Assembly (NCBI GenBank): GCA_014905825.1
Contig: JACGCN010000022.1
Location: forward strand, 248,001 to 312,000
DNA from: Lyophyllum atratum
Taxonomy: Eukaryota > Basidiomycota > Agaricomycetes > Agaricales > Lyophyllaceae
DNA: 64,000 nucleotides
Reading direction: 5' to 3'
Positions 35,600-46,562 of this stretch are shown here, one piece after another (the stretch's first letter is position 1; each line of letters opens with the position of its first letter). The notes beneath the pieces were generated by a model. It worked only from the letters and a program-made list of their open reading frames with translations. It had not been told where the DNA came from and did not search any database. The translations under genes were made by a program, and so were the position numbers.

Positions 35600-36000
35600 G
35601 ATTGGACCGTATCGGTAAGGCTCTTGTTTCAGGCAACTGGCGCGTTAGTGACTCCGAAGTCTCCGACGATGAAGTTCCAGAGTTATATTTTGAGACTGGT
35701 CCTAGACTGCGGGTAATATCAGGTTCGACATCATGTCCAGGTCGGGAATTAGTGCAAACACAATCTAGTTGGTTACGACGTCCAGGAAATGGAGCAGAAC
35801 TGCAAAAGCCCTTTAAGGCCGGCCTTCTTGACAAAGTTTCCAGGGGCCAAAATTGGGGAGAAGAAGGAGCAATTTGGCAAAAGGATACGATCCAAATACT
35901 GATCGTCAATCACAATGTGATTACCAATCATAAGCGGTGATCGAGTTTTCCACCAGTGCACCACCACCACTACCACCACTGGGGCCTAGCCGTCTGACCG
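35600..36000. promoter_or_regulatory. divergent promoter, TFIIIC90-like / 2OG oxygenase
   Basis: Exactly 401 bases separate the two start codons. An open frame fills part of it on each strand (35602-35940 plus, without ATG) but neither has other support. A CCACCA tract lies at 35951-35985. Confidence 0.4.
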
Positions 36001-37602
36001 ATGGCAAAAAGTTCCAAAAAACGAAAGCAAGTCGTTGAAAACTTGCTCGGGGCTTCGAAAAAATTGAAGCAGGACACGCAGGAAGCACTCGTTGTCGAAG
36101 ACTCTCCCCTGATTGGGAATCTCATCTATTACGATGAACTGGAGACGACCACAGAAACACTGATGACTTTGGCGAGGAACCCAATGTTAATCGGGCTGAA
36201 AGCATTGAAGCCATTCAAGACTGCCGTTCACGACTATTGGAGAGTTGCTCATGAGGCGACTAACACGGGTACGCACCTACATATCATTCGTACCCCACAT
36301 TTCAAATCAAGCCCGTAGGAAGTTCCTTAACTTCACGAATATCATCGGCACTCGTAGATCAGCGACATATCGATGCACTTGTTCTTTTATCCGAGATGGT
36401 CATCCGAGAACAAGTTCCGAAGCTAGGAGCCTTACAGCGGTGGGTAAGGGAGTGTGATGCTGTGTTGACGCCATCCATGACCCAGCAGGAGGAGAACCGG
36501 GTCTGGCAGGTCCTGGATGCTATCCTCAGGACGACTCAACCCGAACTTATTGCTTCAAATCAAGAATCTGGAGGCACGCTACAGCCAGGCACGCGTTTAC
36601 GGTGGTACGAGCCGTTCACTGTAGAGCCTGCACCTGTGAAGCATCAGAAGCATTCGATCGCCCCTGATGCCGTTGTAGAAATAGCCACCCGAACGATGAA
36701 ACCACTCCAGGTTACACCTGGTCTCTTTCGACGCCCTCCGAATAAGCACCCTGCTGTTATTTACTACTCTCCTCCCAACACTTTCCCATTAGCTTCCACC
36801 TCCGAGCGCACTCGACAGCCCCAGCGACACGATCTCCCTGGGGTCCCGGGTGCGTTTATCATCAACGACGTTTTCGAATCCGCAGAGTGCGAGTCATTGG
36901 TCAAGGCCGCCGAGAAGGTGGGGCTCCTCCCGGATGAACCAGTCGCAGGGTCTGCCACCCAGCTCTCGTCAGTTCTTGCCCACAACTTGATCTGGTTGGC
37001 AGACAAGGACTTTATATCGGTCTTATATAGTCGCATCGTCGAACATTTACCCCAGACTGTCCATGGAGGAGCCGTTAAAGGCATCAACGCTCGGTTTAGG
37101 CTATATCGATACCAACCAGGAGCATTATACCGACCGCATGTATGTCTTCCGGACCTTACTCGCGTTTATCTCACTCACCTTAGGACATCAGATCGACGGC
37201 GCTTGGCCGGCCTCTGCACTAAACGAATCCACTACTCCCCCTTCGTATACGTACGACTCGGATCCTGCTGTCTACTCACGGCTGACGTTGCTCATCTACT
37301 TGAACGACGACTTTGAAGGAGGCTGCACGACCTTTTTTTTGCCGTCCTCTACTCAGGGTGTTCTTGAAGCCCGCCCAGTTAAACCCCGGATAGGAACCGT
37401 TTGCGTGTTTCCTCATGGTGCAGCTAAAGGGAGTTTACTGCACGAGGTATGACCAGCTCGTTCTTTGCTACGATGAGAACCTTGTCTCTGATGATACCTG
37501 TAGGGGAGTGGAGTCACCGTTGGAGCAAAGTATATCATCAGGACGGAGATTCTTTATGAAGTGGATAAAAGTGAACGTGTGGATAGCGCGACCAAAGACT
37601 GA
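36001..37602 (+). CDS. 2-oxoglutarate/Fe(II) oxygenase, prolyl-4-hydroxylase type
   Basis: Four exons (introns 36269-36318, 37140-37191, 37447-37503) total 1,443 bases, 480 residues. A basic N-terminus (MAKSSKKRKQ) and a helical domain of about 200 residues precede the catalytic double-stranded beta-helix. Iron ligands are visible: H and D in RPHIDGAW, created across intron 2, and the distal H in SLLHEGSG, at intron 3. The 2OG-binding Arg is in IIRTEILYEV. LTLLIYLNDDFEGGCTTF is the typical core strand segment. It hydroxylates an unknown substrate; the basic N-terminus suggests a nuclear or ribosomal protein target (inference). All key residues are present and splice phases are consistent. Confidence 0.88.
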
Positions 37603-37610
37603 TTCTCGCC

Positions 37611-37809
37611 ATGGCCAAAATGTTCTGCGGTATGTATGATCTCGTTCCATATATTCTTGATCTTCGACTCATCTTGTGTCTCCGCCTGTCGACTAGCAGG
37701 ATGGAAAGCTGTTGGATACATACCATTCTACCACCATCGAGATCCGATTACTTGGATGATACGACCTGCGGGCTTTCTGATTTATATACCAGTATTGGTG
37801 GTGACATGA
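37611..37809 (+). CDS. possible 42-residue hydrophobic peptide gene with one intron
   Basis: ATG at 37611, nine bases after the upstream stop. A strong donor (GTATGT at 37630) and acceptor (AGCAG ending 37699) join two short exons: MAKMFCGWKAVGYIPFYHH, then a run containing MIRPAGFLIYIPVLVVT that could span a membrane. It may be a genuine small mitochondrial-type protein, a 3' UTR intron of the 2OG gene, or chance. No family recognised. Confidence 0.25.
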
Positions 37810-38265
37810 CAAGCTCCACCATCCGTCTGCACATTCTTTGACGACATACTCTTGCGAGGCCACTCTATTTGACTTACTTTATTGGAGGAGGTGGTCAACC
37901 ATCTCGATCGCATCACGCTGAGGGATCCTTTTCAGATTCACCGACTGAAAAGCGGAACCTCCTTCACGCCCTCCAGCGACTTGCAATTTGGTACCTGATT
38001 TATGCGTAGTACTACTTAGTACGAACTCCTCTGTAACCGTGAAGATGACGCTTAAGCTGGCAGCATCGCAGTTGTAGTTGTGTACTTATAATTAGCCACA
38101 GACCACGTGGCGATGAGCCCAACTTCTTTCATACCTCGGTTCCTCAGCCTGTCAACACTGCTCAGGAATGGGTATATATTCTCTGGCTCCATGCGACGTG
38201 CCACACGGTTGACGTGACTAAGAACTAACCCCCTCTTACACCCCACAAGCACTATCTCCACTACC
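37810..38265. other. intergenic, promoter of the aldo-keto reductase
   Basis: About 455 bases before the reductase ATG. A CT-rich stretch (ACCCCCTCTTACACCCC) lies close to the start. No gene recognised. Confidence 0.4.
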
Positions 38266-39685
38266 ATGCCCTGGGACACAATCAAGCTCAACGACGGTAA
38301 AGGCTGAGCTCGCTTCAAGTCAGATCGTAACTGAACTCTCTTCTCGCTTAGGTCATTCTATTCCGAGCCTTGCGTGCGTTTATGGCCGTCTTGCATGACC
38401 GGTTATGTTTCCAAGCCGACGAATTGTAGATTTGGGACGTGGAAGTTAGGAAATGGGCAAGGACCAACTGACCAAGTTGATCAGGCGCTTTCAGTCGGTT
38501 TCAGCCATGTCGGTACGTAGCCATCCTTTGTGCTAATACTATCCTAGCTCATTCGCGATGACAAACGCGCAACAGACACGGCTCAAGCATATAGGAACGA
38601 GGCCGAGGCCGGGGTCGCTATTCGGGAAAGTGGGCTTTCTCGCGAAGATATTTTCGTCACTACCAAGTACTCTGGCCTGGACGGCCTCGATATCCCAACT
38701 TCGATCAACAACAGTTTGAAAGACGTGAGTGTCGTTGATCCAGGCGCATATATGCTACATTAAAGTCTTCTCTGCTGCGTGTAGCTGGGACTGTCGTACG
38801 TTGACCTGTACCTCATTCATCATCCTCGCCTTGCCGTTCCCGACATACCCACTGCTTGGAAGCAAATGGAAGACCTCAAGGAAAAGGGTTTAGTGAAGCA
38901 AGTCAAGCCTCGTACCGTACGTTTTAGGACAGTCGGAGGCTAATCTCGCGTTGTAGGAGTATTGGTGTGAGCAATTTCGGGGTTGCCGAACTCGAAATTT
39001 TATTGGCTTCTGCCAAAGTCAAACCGGCTGCTAATCAAGTGCGTCCGAGCAACCGTAACATGTGGGCTAACTCATATGGACTTTCGTTAGATTCTCCTTC
39101 ACCCGTACGTATACGCGAGGCAGAAGCCTATCATCGAATATGGAGCTCAGCACGGTATCGTGGCTGAAGCATACAGTGCTCTCATGTAAGGTTTCTCTTC
39201 GCAGTCCGAATGAAGTATCTCGCTGGACATACTTGACCCCCAGCCCAATTACTACACTGCCTGATGGTCCCCTCGAGGAACCCCTCAACAACATTGCAAA
39301 GCGACTTGGCGCGACGACTGATCAGGTGCTTCTTGCATGGGTCAAATCTAAAGGCGCAGTTGTGGTCACGTAAGTACAATTCAAATTTTTAACATCATGA
39401 TCTTTCTCAAGTCATCACAGAACGAGTTCTAAGAAATACAGGCTGGAGGGTTACCTTCAGGCCGGTGATCTCAGTAAGGACTTTCGCGGCGCCTTGGAAC
39501 ATATCTACTAATATGCACTGTATATAGAGTTGACCTCTGAAGACATTGCTGCTCTCGACAAGGCAGGTGCAAAGGGCGACAGACAGATTACCGCGAAGAC
39601 GTTCCTCCGCCGATCTGTGGCCGTTGCGCTCTCGGGCGCAGTGGTGTTCGGCTTTTGCAGCTATCTGGGACTCAATGTTTTTTAG
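38266..39685 (+). CDS. aldo-keto reductase with hydrophobic C-terminal tail
   Basis: Ten exons sum to 912 bases, 303 residues. The tetrad is visible: Asp and Tyr in DTAQAYRNE, Lys in TTKYSG, His in [14 protein letters not shown] and [16 protein letters not shown] are further family motifs. The join GLVKSIGVSNF requires a GC-AG intron (38898-38956; donor GCAAGT); no GT donor gives the right phase. It reduces carbonyls with NADPH. After the barrel, the last exon ends [20 protein letters not shown], a hydrophobic run at the very C-terminus that is not usual for the family; it may be a tail anchor. The ATG at 38266 follows a short 5' exon of 31 bases. Confidence 0.88.
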
Positions 39686-40508
39686 GACCCTTGTACAATT
39701 TGGCGATAGAATGTGCAGTACTGTTACGACCAGGTCTTCGAGAGGTGCTACGTGTTATGAATTTTTGGATCGCGTCATCTCTTCATGGATTTGCTACTGT
39801 CCGAACGCTAGCAGTCGTACATGGCCGGGTGCCCGATGTCCCAATCGTACGACATACGACCAGCCGCTTAAAAAGGAAGGAAAAGAGAGCGCACCTGTCT
39901 TTGCTAAACAGAATTCAATCGCACGTATATAACCACTACCAGCGCGTTTGCTTGCCCGCGGGCAGCAGCAATGGCATCCCGACCTGGGCATACGACAGCA
40001 CGGCATGCCAGGGTAATGGGTAATAGTGTCACTTACCTTACGACTGGCTTCACCAATCATAAGAAGTCTTGACGCACCGATGAGTTGCGAACGAGACCCA
40101 AACACTTCTACATCAGCATCTCTCCCATCCCAATTTCAGTAAGTCCTCTGCAAGGGGACGACACCATGTTAAAATTCTCTCTGAAAGGCGCAGCTGTGAC
40201 AAAATACGAATCCATAGTACATGTAGACTGGGTGGCGAAACGCGCAAGCATAACACGACACTGTTCCACTCGATCATAATAATGTCGAAGACCGAGTCGC
40301 GTCACGGTAATCGCCAGCCTTCCGCTTAAGTACTATGGGGTGGAAACCGCTGTCGGAATCATTGTCTATACAGCGCCATCAAGATCACCATCTGGTGGTC
40401 TTCACCATCGTCCCCGCATGAGACCCTGGATTAAATATGCTTCAGCCATCCCTGATGCTTGGACCTCTTGATGCGCGATGACTGTAGCAATCCTGCGCCA
40501 TGACTTCT
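39686..40508. other. convergent intergenic region
   Basis: About 820 bases between the reductase and the F-box gene 3' ends. Open frames on both strands lack support; no repeat recognised. Confidence 0.45.
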
Positions 40509-42135
40509 TCAACGCAACGGACGATATTTAGGGGTCAAGAAGCCAGGCACATGCCTCATCTCGTTGAGGCGGGGGAAGAGTTCCGAGATGGCTGCTATCG
40601 TCGCGTGGACACTAGCAGAAGGTGGGTACTGTAGGTATAGATAAGCGAGGCTGCTATTAGGAACCACTGGCGCCGCAAGCTCATCGTCAATGCGTTTGGA
40701 TAAATCAGCTCTGATAGAAAGCCGAGTAATCTCCGGACAACGTCGTGCTATGGCAGCAAGCCCAGAATGGGTGACGAGACCATCGCCGGCGGTCATTGCG
40801 CTGATCAGGTGCAATACCTTCATCCGGGGAAAGGCTCTGGCTAGTTGATCTAAGTCATCGTCGTCAATATAGAGGCTGAAAAAGTCGAGATACAGCTTGG
40901 AAAGGTTTGAGAAAACAAAAAGTGGTCGGATGTCCGCGACGTGGATAAATTCCGACGTTGATAGCACATCGTCATGATGATCACTCGCCAGGTGGATGTC
41001 CGTCAACGACAAATGTGATATGTGGGAGCTAAAAGTTTGGAAAAGGAGATGCCACGATTCCCGGATTCCGCCATAACTGGTGATCTGGATATTTACCAGA
41101 GGGCAGAAAGATGCAGAACGAAGTAACTGGATGGCATCTGCCGGATCCTCGCTTTCATACCTTAATTCCTGAAGCGCTGGAAATGCTGGGTACATTGGCA
41201 CGGAACCTGGTAAGGTAATGCGGTCGGAGGATTTGAACGAGAGGCTATACAAATGTGCAAGATGCATGATATGCATGATAGCGTGAGCTTTCAGAGAGAG
41301 ACGCGGAATGTGGAGCATATGGAGTTCTGCTAAGCCACAAAGAGCGTCCGAGATCAGTGGGGTTGGGGCATCCAGAATTGAGAGTAAGCGAAGTCTTGGG
41401 TAACGCCTAGGAAGGGATGCTATGAAGGAATAATGGAGATCGCTGACATGCGCGCCTCGGAGATGAATGAATAGACGGAAGTCGATGATGCTGGGCCCAA
41501 GGAAATCATAAATGGCTGGAGAGGTCGGCTGCGACAGTGCAAGGGAAGTCAAATTGGGTAATAAGGCGAAAGAACCAGTTGCTGCGCTCAGAGCTTCGTA
41601 GATATCGTCCGGGGTGGACGTTATGTTATGCTGCGTTCCTACGTAGTACATCGGACCCTCGTGTAAGAAAAGTTTCTTAACTCGCCGGGATTTTTCCATG
41701 AAACGGCGGAAATCAGAAGGAACGATGGCCCTAGGAAAAACCTGATTCGAATAGCAGGCGTTCGTCAGAAAACATGAACAAGATCCGAAGTTGATGAGGA
41801 CGGACCAAAAATGGGCCTGTTGTGCTTCTTTCCTCCTTCCACAAATCTCTCGGCATACATTTAACCAAAGGCGCAAAGGTGTCAAGCTCTGACCAAAGAT
41901 AGTCAGTGGCAGGTTCGTGTAAGGCGCGGCAGGTTCGGGCGAGCGATGCAAAGTCCCTGCGACATGTGGCATCGGTAACAGGCGGAGCGTGGTATGAGTC
42001 ATCAGAGCACTGGGGGGTTTGGGTAGCGCACGCCGCCTGGACGATAGCCTCGCATATGAGGTTGAAGATTTCAGGGATCTCAAGACATGGGTGGATTGTG
42101 TGCGAAGCCGTTGAATTCGCCCGAGATGTGTCCAT
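40509..42135 (-). CDS. F-box/LRR-like protein, paralog of 15377-17005
   Basis: Two exons (41806-42135, 40509-41741) give 520 residues. Exon 1 starts MDTSRANSTASH, then HPCLEIPEIFNLICEAIVQ and RDFASLARTCRALHEPATDY, LWSELDT and KCMPRDLW, the same pattern as the paralog. Exon 2 starts VFPRAIVPSDFRRFMEKS and contains degenerate leucine-rich-type repeats (SLPRRYPRLRLLSILDAP, LARAFPRMKVLHLI). The intron position is conserved with the paralog. A likely SCF substrate receptor. A copied fragment of another F-box gene lies immediately upstream, and one uninterrupted frame crosses from it into exon 2. Confidence 0.75.
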
Positions 42136-42162
42136 ACTAGAGGGATATCTATACTAGCAAGA

Positions 42163-42386
42163 ATACTGGTCCACAAAGACGGTGTATTGCGTGCGATGTT
42201 CCGCCAATGATGATTGACTTGTGAGAGAATGAGGGCCGTCTTGATCGTTTCGGCGTCGAAAGAGGGACAAGAGGCGTCCTCGTCTTCGTCCAAGCCGTGA
42301 GTTCCCAGGGTAAAAATATATGACAAAAGCTCGACGGGCAGCCTTTGGATCGTAGAGGTACAGCGAATATTGACTGTCAACAACAA
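42163..42386 (-). pseudogene. F-box N-terminal fragment copied from the gene at 43868-45770
   Basis: Bases 42167-42372 match 45543-45747 with few differences. The fragment encodes IRCTSTIQRLPVELLSYIFT and VNHHWRNIARNTPSLWTSI, the F-box of the donor gene. Similarity stops abruptly at both edges. It has no downstream part of its own gene, but its frame runs open into the next gene. It sits 134 bases before the small gene at 42520. Confidence 0.8.
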
Positions 42387-42519
42387 CTTGACAGCAAGTT
42401 TCCTTTTCGGAATTCTTGGTTCGCCACTTTCGCCATTTAACGCGACAACATCCTCGCCAAATTTCTCAGAAGTTCCTCCTCACAACTCGCTCTTTCGACA
42501 CACCTCACCGCGATCACAT

Positions 42520-43011
42520 ATGACTACGCCTTCTTACTCAACTTTGGCACCATGCGGGGAGCCATCTCGCAGAATCCCTTGGGGTGCACTTCGCGACTGG
42601 CGCATTGGTGGTTATGTTATTAGCCACAAGACCGCCGAGGAATGGGCCGCCCGCATCCAAGGAGTACAAGAGCTGGATCCAGCCCGTGCCAATCTCAGCC
42701 CTGTGCTGCGCGTCAATGACCGAATCAAGCGTCATCGTGCCGCACTCTCCATGGTTGGAGAGGATATGAAGAACATCTTTTGTATGATCATCACCCATCG
42801 CGCACGCTTCAGAGGTCGTGTAGGCATGCCTGACTCGGAAATACCGCAATTCACCCCAAATGAGGTGGATGATTTGGCTCGAGAGCTCCTTTTGGCTGAA
42901 GGTATGTGCTCTGACCACGATGACGCTTTCTGAAGATGATGGAAAGCTCGTGTACTGTAATCTTCAGGTGTCAAGGAGTCCGACTTTCAATTCCAAACAT
43001 GGCTCGGTTAG
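42520..43011 (+). CDS. unknown small protein, 141 residues
   Basis: Two exons (42520-42901, 42968-43011) total 426 bases. It starts MTTPSYSTLAPCGEPSRR, then IPWGALRDWRIGGYVISHKT, RVNDRIKRHRAALSMVGED, and IPQFTPNEVDDLARELLL; the short second exon adds VKESDFQFQTWLG. It is soluble with mixed charge and no signal peptide or membrane segment. I do not recognise it. The second exon ends cleanly and both splice sites are canonical, supporting a real gene. Its upstream region is the copied F-box fragment on the other strand. Confidence 0.55.
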
Positions 43012-43867
43012 GCACCGGCGTGGTTCAGATTTGCGGAGGGGACGGACCATATTGTTTCTCCGCCGAACGCATGTATCATGATTGACTCAAGTATACCTAC
43101 TATGAGCATATCCTTTAATTACACAATATAGCGAACTCGAAATCTTCCCAATCGCGTTCCCTCTACATCACCTCCCGCGTCTTTGCAGCTATTGTCAGTG
43201 CGGCAGGCAAGTACCACCGTCCTGCGGCCCGAAAACGCCCTCCAGTTCTTCGAATTAAAGGCACCATCGTACGTCGAACATGAAGATCGTTGCTCCACGG
43301 AGTCAGAGACATATTAATGGACCTGGCCATGTAAACTGGCGCGACTTCAGGGGTCGCAAAACATCAGGTTACTTCTTCATCGCTGGGAGCGGGATCGAGT
43401 TTTGCAGGCAGCGCTGTCTGTGGGTTTCAGGTAGGAAAGGAAGAAGGCTACTAGTGGTATGGCCTGCTTGTGGCGACGGTCGGGAGTCTATTCTTCGGCG
43501 GTTTGCACAGGGCGCGAGGAAAAGGCGTGGTGGCAGCAAATGCTATCCTGTCAGTTCGATACACGAGTGCGCTGTCATGAGATGGGACTCAGATCTATAC
43601 ATTGTGAACTGTGGTTGTATGTTACAATGCAATACTCGTCTCCATGCTAGCATCTAGTGCAATCAGTACATGGGTCGAACTTGGCGTTGCTGAGACGGTA
43701 CTTGCAGCTGGAGACCACCACTTCACATCAAGAAAAAGCGTACATTTTGATTTCTCTAAAATACAATCTACATAGGCAAATTGTTTTCCTTCTCTAGCTA
43801 CAAGTACAAGTCAAGAGTTCGGCAGCCCCACGGCGAAGAACAAAAGTAATAATAATAATGCAAAAAC
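43012..43867. other. intergenic, no gene recognised
   Basis: About 855 bases between the small gene and the 3' end of the F-box gene. A frame near 43140-43280 looks mildly coding (SRSLYITSRVFAAIVSAAGK) but has no start; it could be an extra exon of the gene at 42520 in another splice form. Confidence 0.35.
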
Positions 43868-45770
43868 TCAGTGAGCAAGTGCTGTCCGAGCGTAACGAGT
43901 ATCGATGGGCGGGTCGTTGAGGACACCACTAGGCTCGTATGAGTCAAAATCACTGTCTGAATCCCACTCCATGTTATCGTCCTCGTCGGCCTGCAACACC
44001 TCCCTGATAACCTTCACCATGGTCCCTACATTGGAGACCCGAACCATATCCTCGGTGACACATCGCCTCGTATTGTCCACATGGATCTCGACTTCCTTCA
44101 GGCCACATCCACCTTTGTTCAGCCGCTCGGTGGCCAGAGCACCCACGAGGAAGACGAGGTCCCGGGTCTCTCTATGCTCGGACCAACGAATACACAACGA
44201 TTGTAGCCCGGGGCAAGGGCATGGGGTCGTCGCATACACGGAGGGATCGGCCGGAGCACGTGGAGGAAGCAAAGCTCGAACGGCTTGCATCGACATCGCA
44301 CTGAGCTCTAGATTGCGGAGGTTCGGCAGAGCACCAAAGAAGGTGTGAAGTGGACGTGGGCATGACTTGACCCCTCGAAGTGTGACGTGTTCCAGCAATG
44401 GGAACATGGCCGTAGTTGGCTCCTCTACGATTGCTTGCGTGCTACCAACTTGTGGTAGACTCGGCGCTGTCGCTTGGTCCTTCTCGATAGGGAGTTGATA
44501 GTGCCCGTCGGAGGTGGTGTACATGAAGAGGACATCATGGTTGTCCCGGGTGGGGAATTCGCCAGTGCCAATGTATGTAAGCAAACTCCCGGCGTTGACG
44601 TCCTCGAGTCCACCAGGGTGGGTCGCGTCCTCCAATGTTAGTACTTTGGCATTTGGAGCGTCGAGTAGCTCGAGGACGGTTTGACCTTCGAATACAGATC
44701 GGTATCCGAGGGTAAGGTTGCGGAGGTAAGGGAGTGAGGCTGGCTGAAGGCTTTCTTTGATGATGGAGTTCCCTTGATCAACGTCATCTGGAATCCCAGG
44801 GCCTGATCCATTAATGACGAGTTTCGTCAGACGTGGGCACGTCGAGAGGAGCTGGTGGAATTCAGGAAGGGTCGGACGAACGTCCACGCAATGTGAAGAG
44901 AGTTCGAGGGTGTTGAGACCCGTACGAGAGTGGGAAAGGATGGTGGAGAGGGAAGCCCAATCGACGTGGACCCCGCGGAGCGTGAGGTGTCGAAGGCGAG
45001 GGAGGATGTTCTGAGGATGCGTCGAGTCTTCGCTCAGGTGGAGGAAAGCTGGATCCTTCATCTCGTGCGGCTGAAATGTGTGCGAATAGCTCACGAAATC
45101 GTTACAACGCATCAGGGTCAGGGACTCAAGACGGGGTGCGCCGACGGTGGCGATGACAGGTTGCATTAGTTGTAGGGCGACATATAAAGGAGCCCAGGAG
45201 TCAGTGAGGATGCTGAGGGACCGCCATCGCGAGAGGTGGGGAAGGAGGAGGGAGATCGCTGTCTTCATGTGAGAGGAAGAGAACGGAGGAGTATAGGTAT
45301 CGCATTCGTAATCGGAGGGAATCCTAATAAAGAATTAGCCTTTGGGAAGTGTTGGGAAAAAAATATTGAACGCACTCGGGCTCCGAGAAATCCCAATCCT
45401 GGTCTCGAGCGTCTATGAGAATATCAAGCGAGTAATTTCGGGAGAGGGAGAGGTAGGTTGTTAGATGGCTGGCATCCAGATGAGATTGTTTTCGCTGAGG
45501 TTCGTGCCCGTCGCTGGCGTTGATCAATTCGGCGGTAACGCAAATACTGGTCCACAAAGACGGTGTATTGCGTGCGATGTTCCGCCAATGATGATTGACT
45601 CGTGAGAGGATGAGGGGTGTCTTGATCGTTTCGGCGTCGAAAGAGGGACAAGAGGTGTCCTCGTCTTCGTCCAAGCCGTGAGTCCCCAGGGTAAAAATAT
45701 ATGACAAAATCTCGACAGGCAGCCTTTGGATCGAAGAGGTACAGCGAATATTGAAGGGGAGGTAGGCCAT
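43868..45770 (-). CDS. F-box protein with repeat-type C-terminus
   Basis: Two exons (45376-45770, 43868-45323) give 616 residues. The F-box (SIQRLPVEILSYIFTLGTH, then VNHHWRNIARNTPSLWTSI) is at residues about 12-70, a common agaricomycete type with the PSLW motif. The rest has leucine-rich-type repeats (LPRLRHLTLRGVHVDW, LLSTCPRLTKLVINGSG, LPYLRNLTLGYRS, LPNLRNLELSAMS) and an acidic C-terminal stretch (ADEDDNMEWDSDSDFDSYE). Expected SCF substrate receptor. It is the probable source of the fragment at 42163-42386. The start MAYLPFNIRCTS at 45770 is the first ATG of the frame. Confidence 0.82.
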
Positions 45771-46562
45771 GGTGGACCGTCAGCGGGATGCGGGAGTGCG
45801 AAAGGGAGGGATGAGAAGCCGACGGTCAGCGTGTTTTTAAGGAGCTACGTCTGCTTTTGCTTTGTCCCATGAGATCACCTGGAGTGCAGGAACAAAAGAG
45901 TCATAGCTAGGGATTGATTGTCTGGGACTCCCCATCACAGATCATATCGGGAGCAAGCATTGTCTCTATTGTTTAGGAGGATTCGGTGTTATTGTCAGCA
46001 TCCACCAGACATAAAATGACTCGGCCCAGAAGCTCGCTGTTTGCGAAAACAATCTTCCCAGCCTGCGAAAAAATCAGACCGTGGAATCAGGCCGTGCTGG
46101 CGGCTTCTACGCACCTTTTCCGACGGGCGCAACCAGGAGAGAATGCGACTAAAGAGGGAATGAAAGAGGGGGACTTCATTTCAGCAACTTGAAAGGAACG
46201 ACCGAATTCAAGCGAATGAACAAACGAAAGGTTGAATTTGGAATCACGATCGATCTCAGATCCATTACCTTAGGTAAGCTTCCATCACGAGGTCCCGCCA
46301 CCCGCGCGACTGGTCCAACGCGCTACGCGACGATGGGACCACCTGCTCACTGAACAATTGGGCCGGTCTACCCAGCATCACGACTGCGTCTCATGGTTGC
46401 CCTGCGCCAACGGTTGATACAATGATTACCAAGGGAGACCGGATACTACAGCATACAATTGAGACCTCGAGGTAATTATGAGAAAGCCCGATAGATACAA
46501 GATATATAAGCGATAATTGTGTATGGATCATATGAGAGCGAGGCAAGAAACACATACGGTCG
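45771..46562. other. intergenic, no gene recognised
   Basis: About 790 bases upstream of the F-box gene and downstream of the zinc-cluster regulator, both minus strand. No gene or repeat recognised. Confidence 0.45.

Noticed and set aside
35602..35940. 112-codon plus-strand frame between the TFIIIC90-like and 2OG genes
   Set aside because: Starts without ATG and fills a short divergent promoter; the opposite strand is equally open.
45543..45747. Possible transposon hit because of the duplicate at 42167-42372
   Set aside because: The duplicated bases are F-box coding sequence with no terminal repeats or transposase; a gene-fragment copy explains it.
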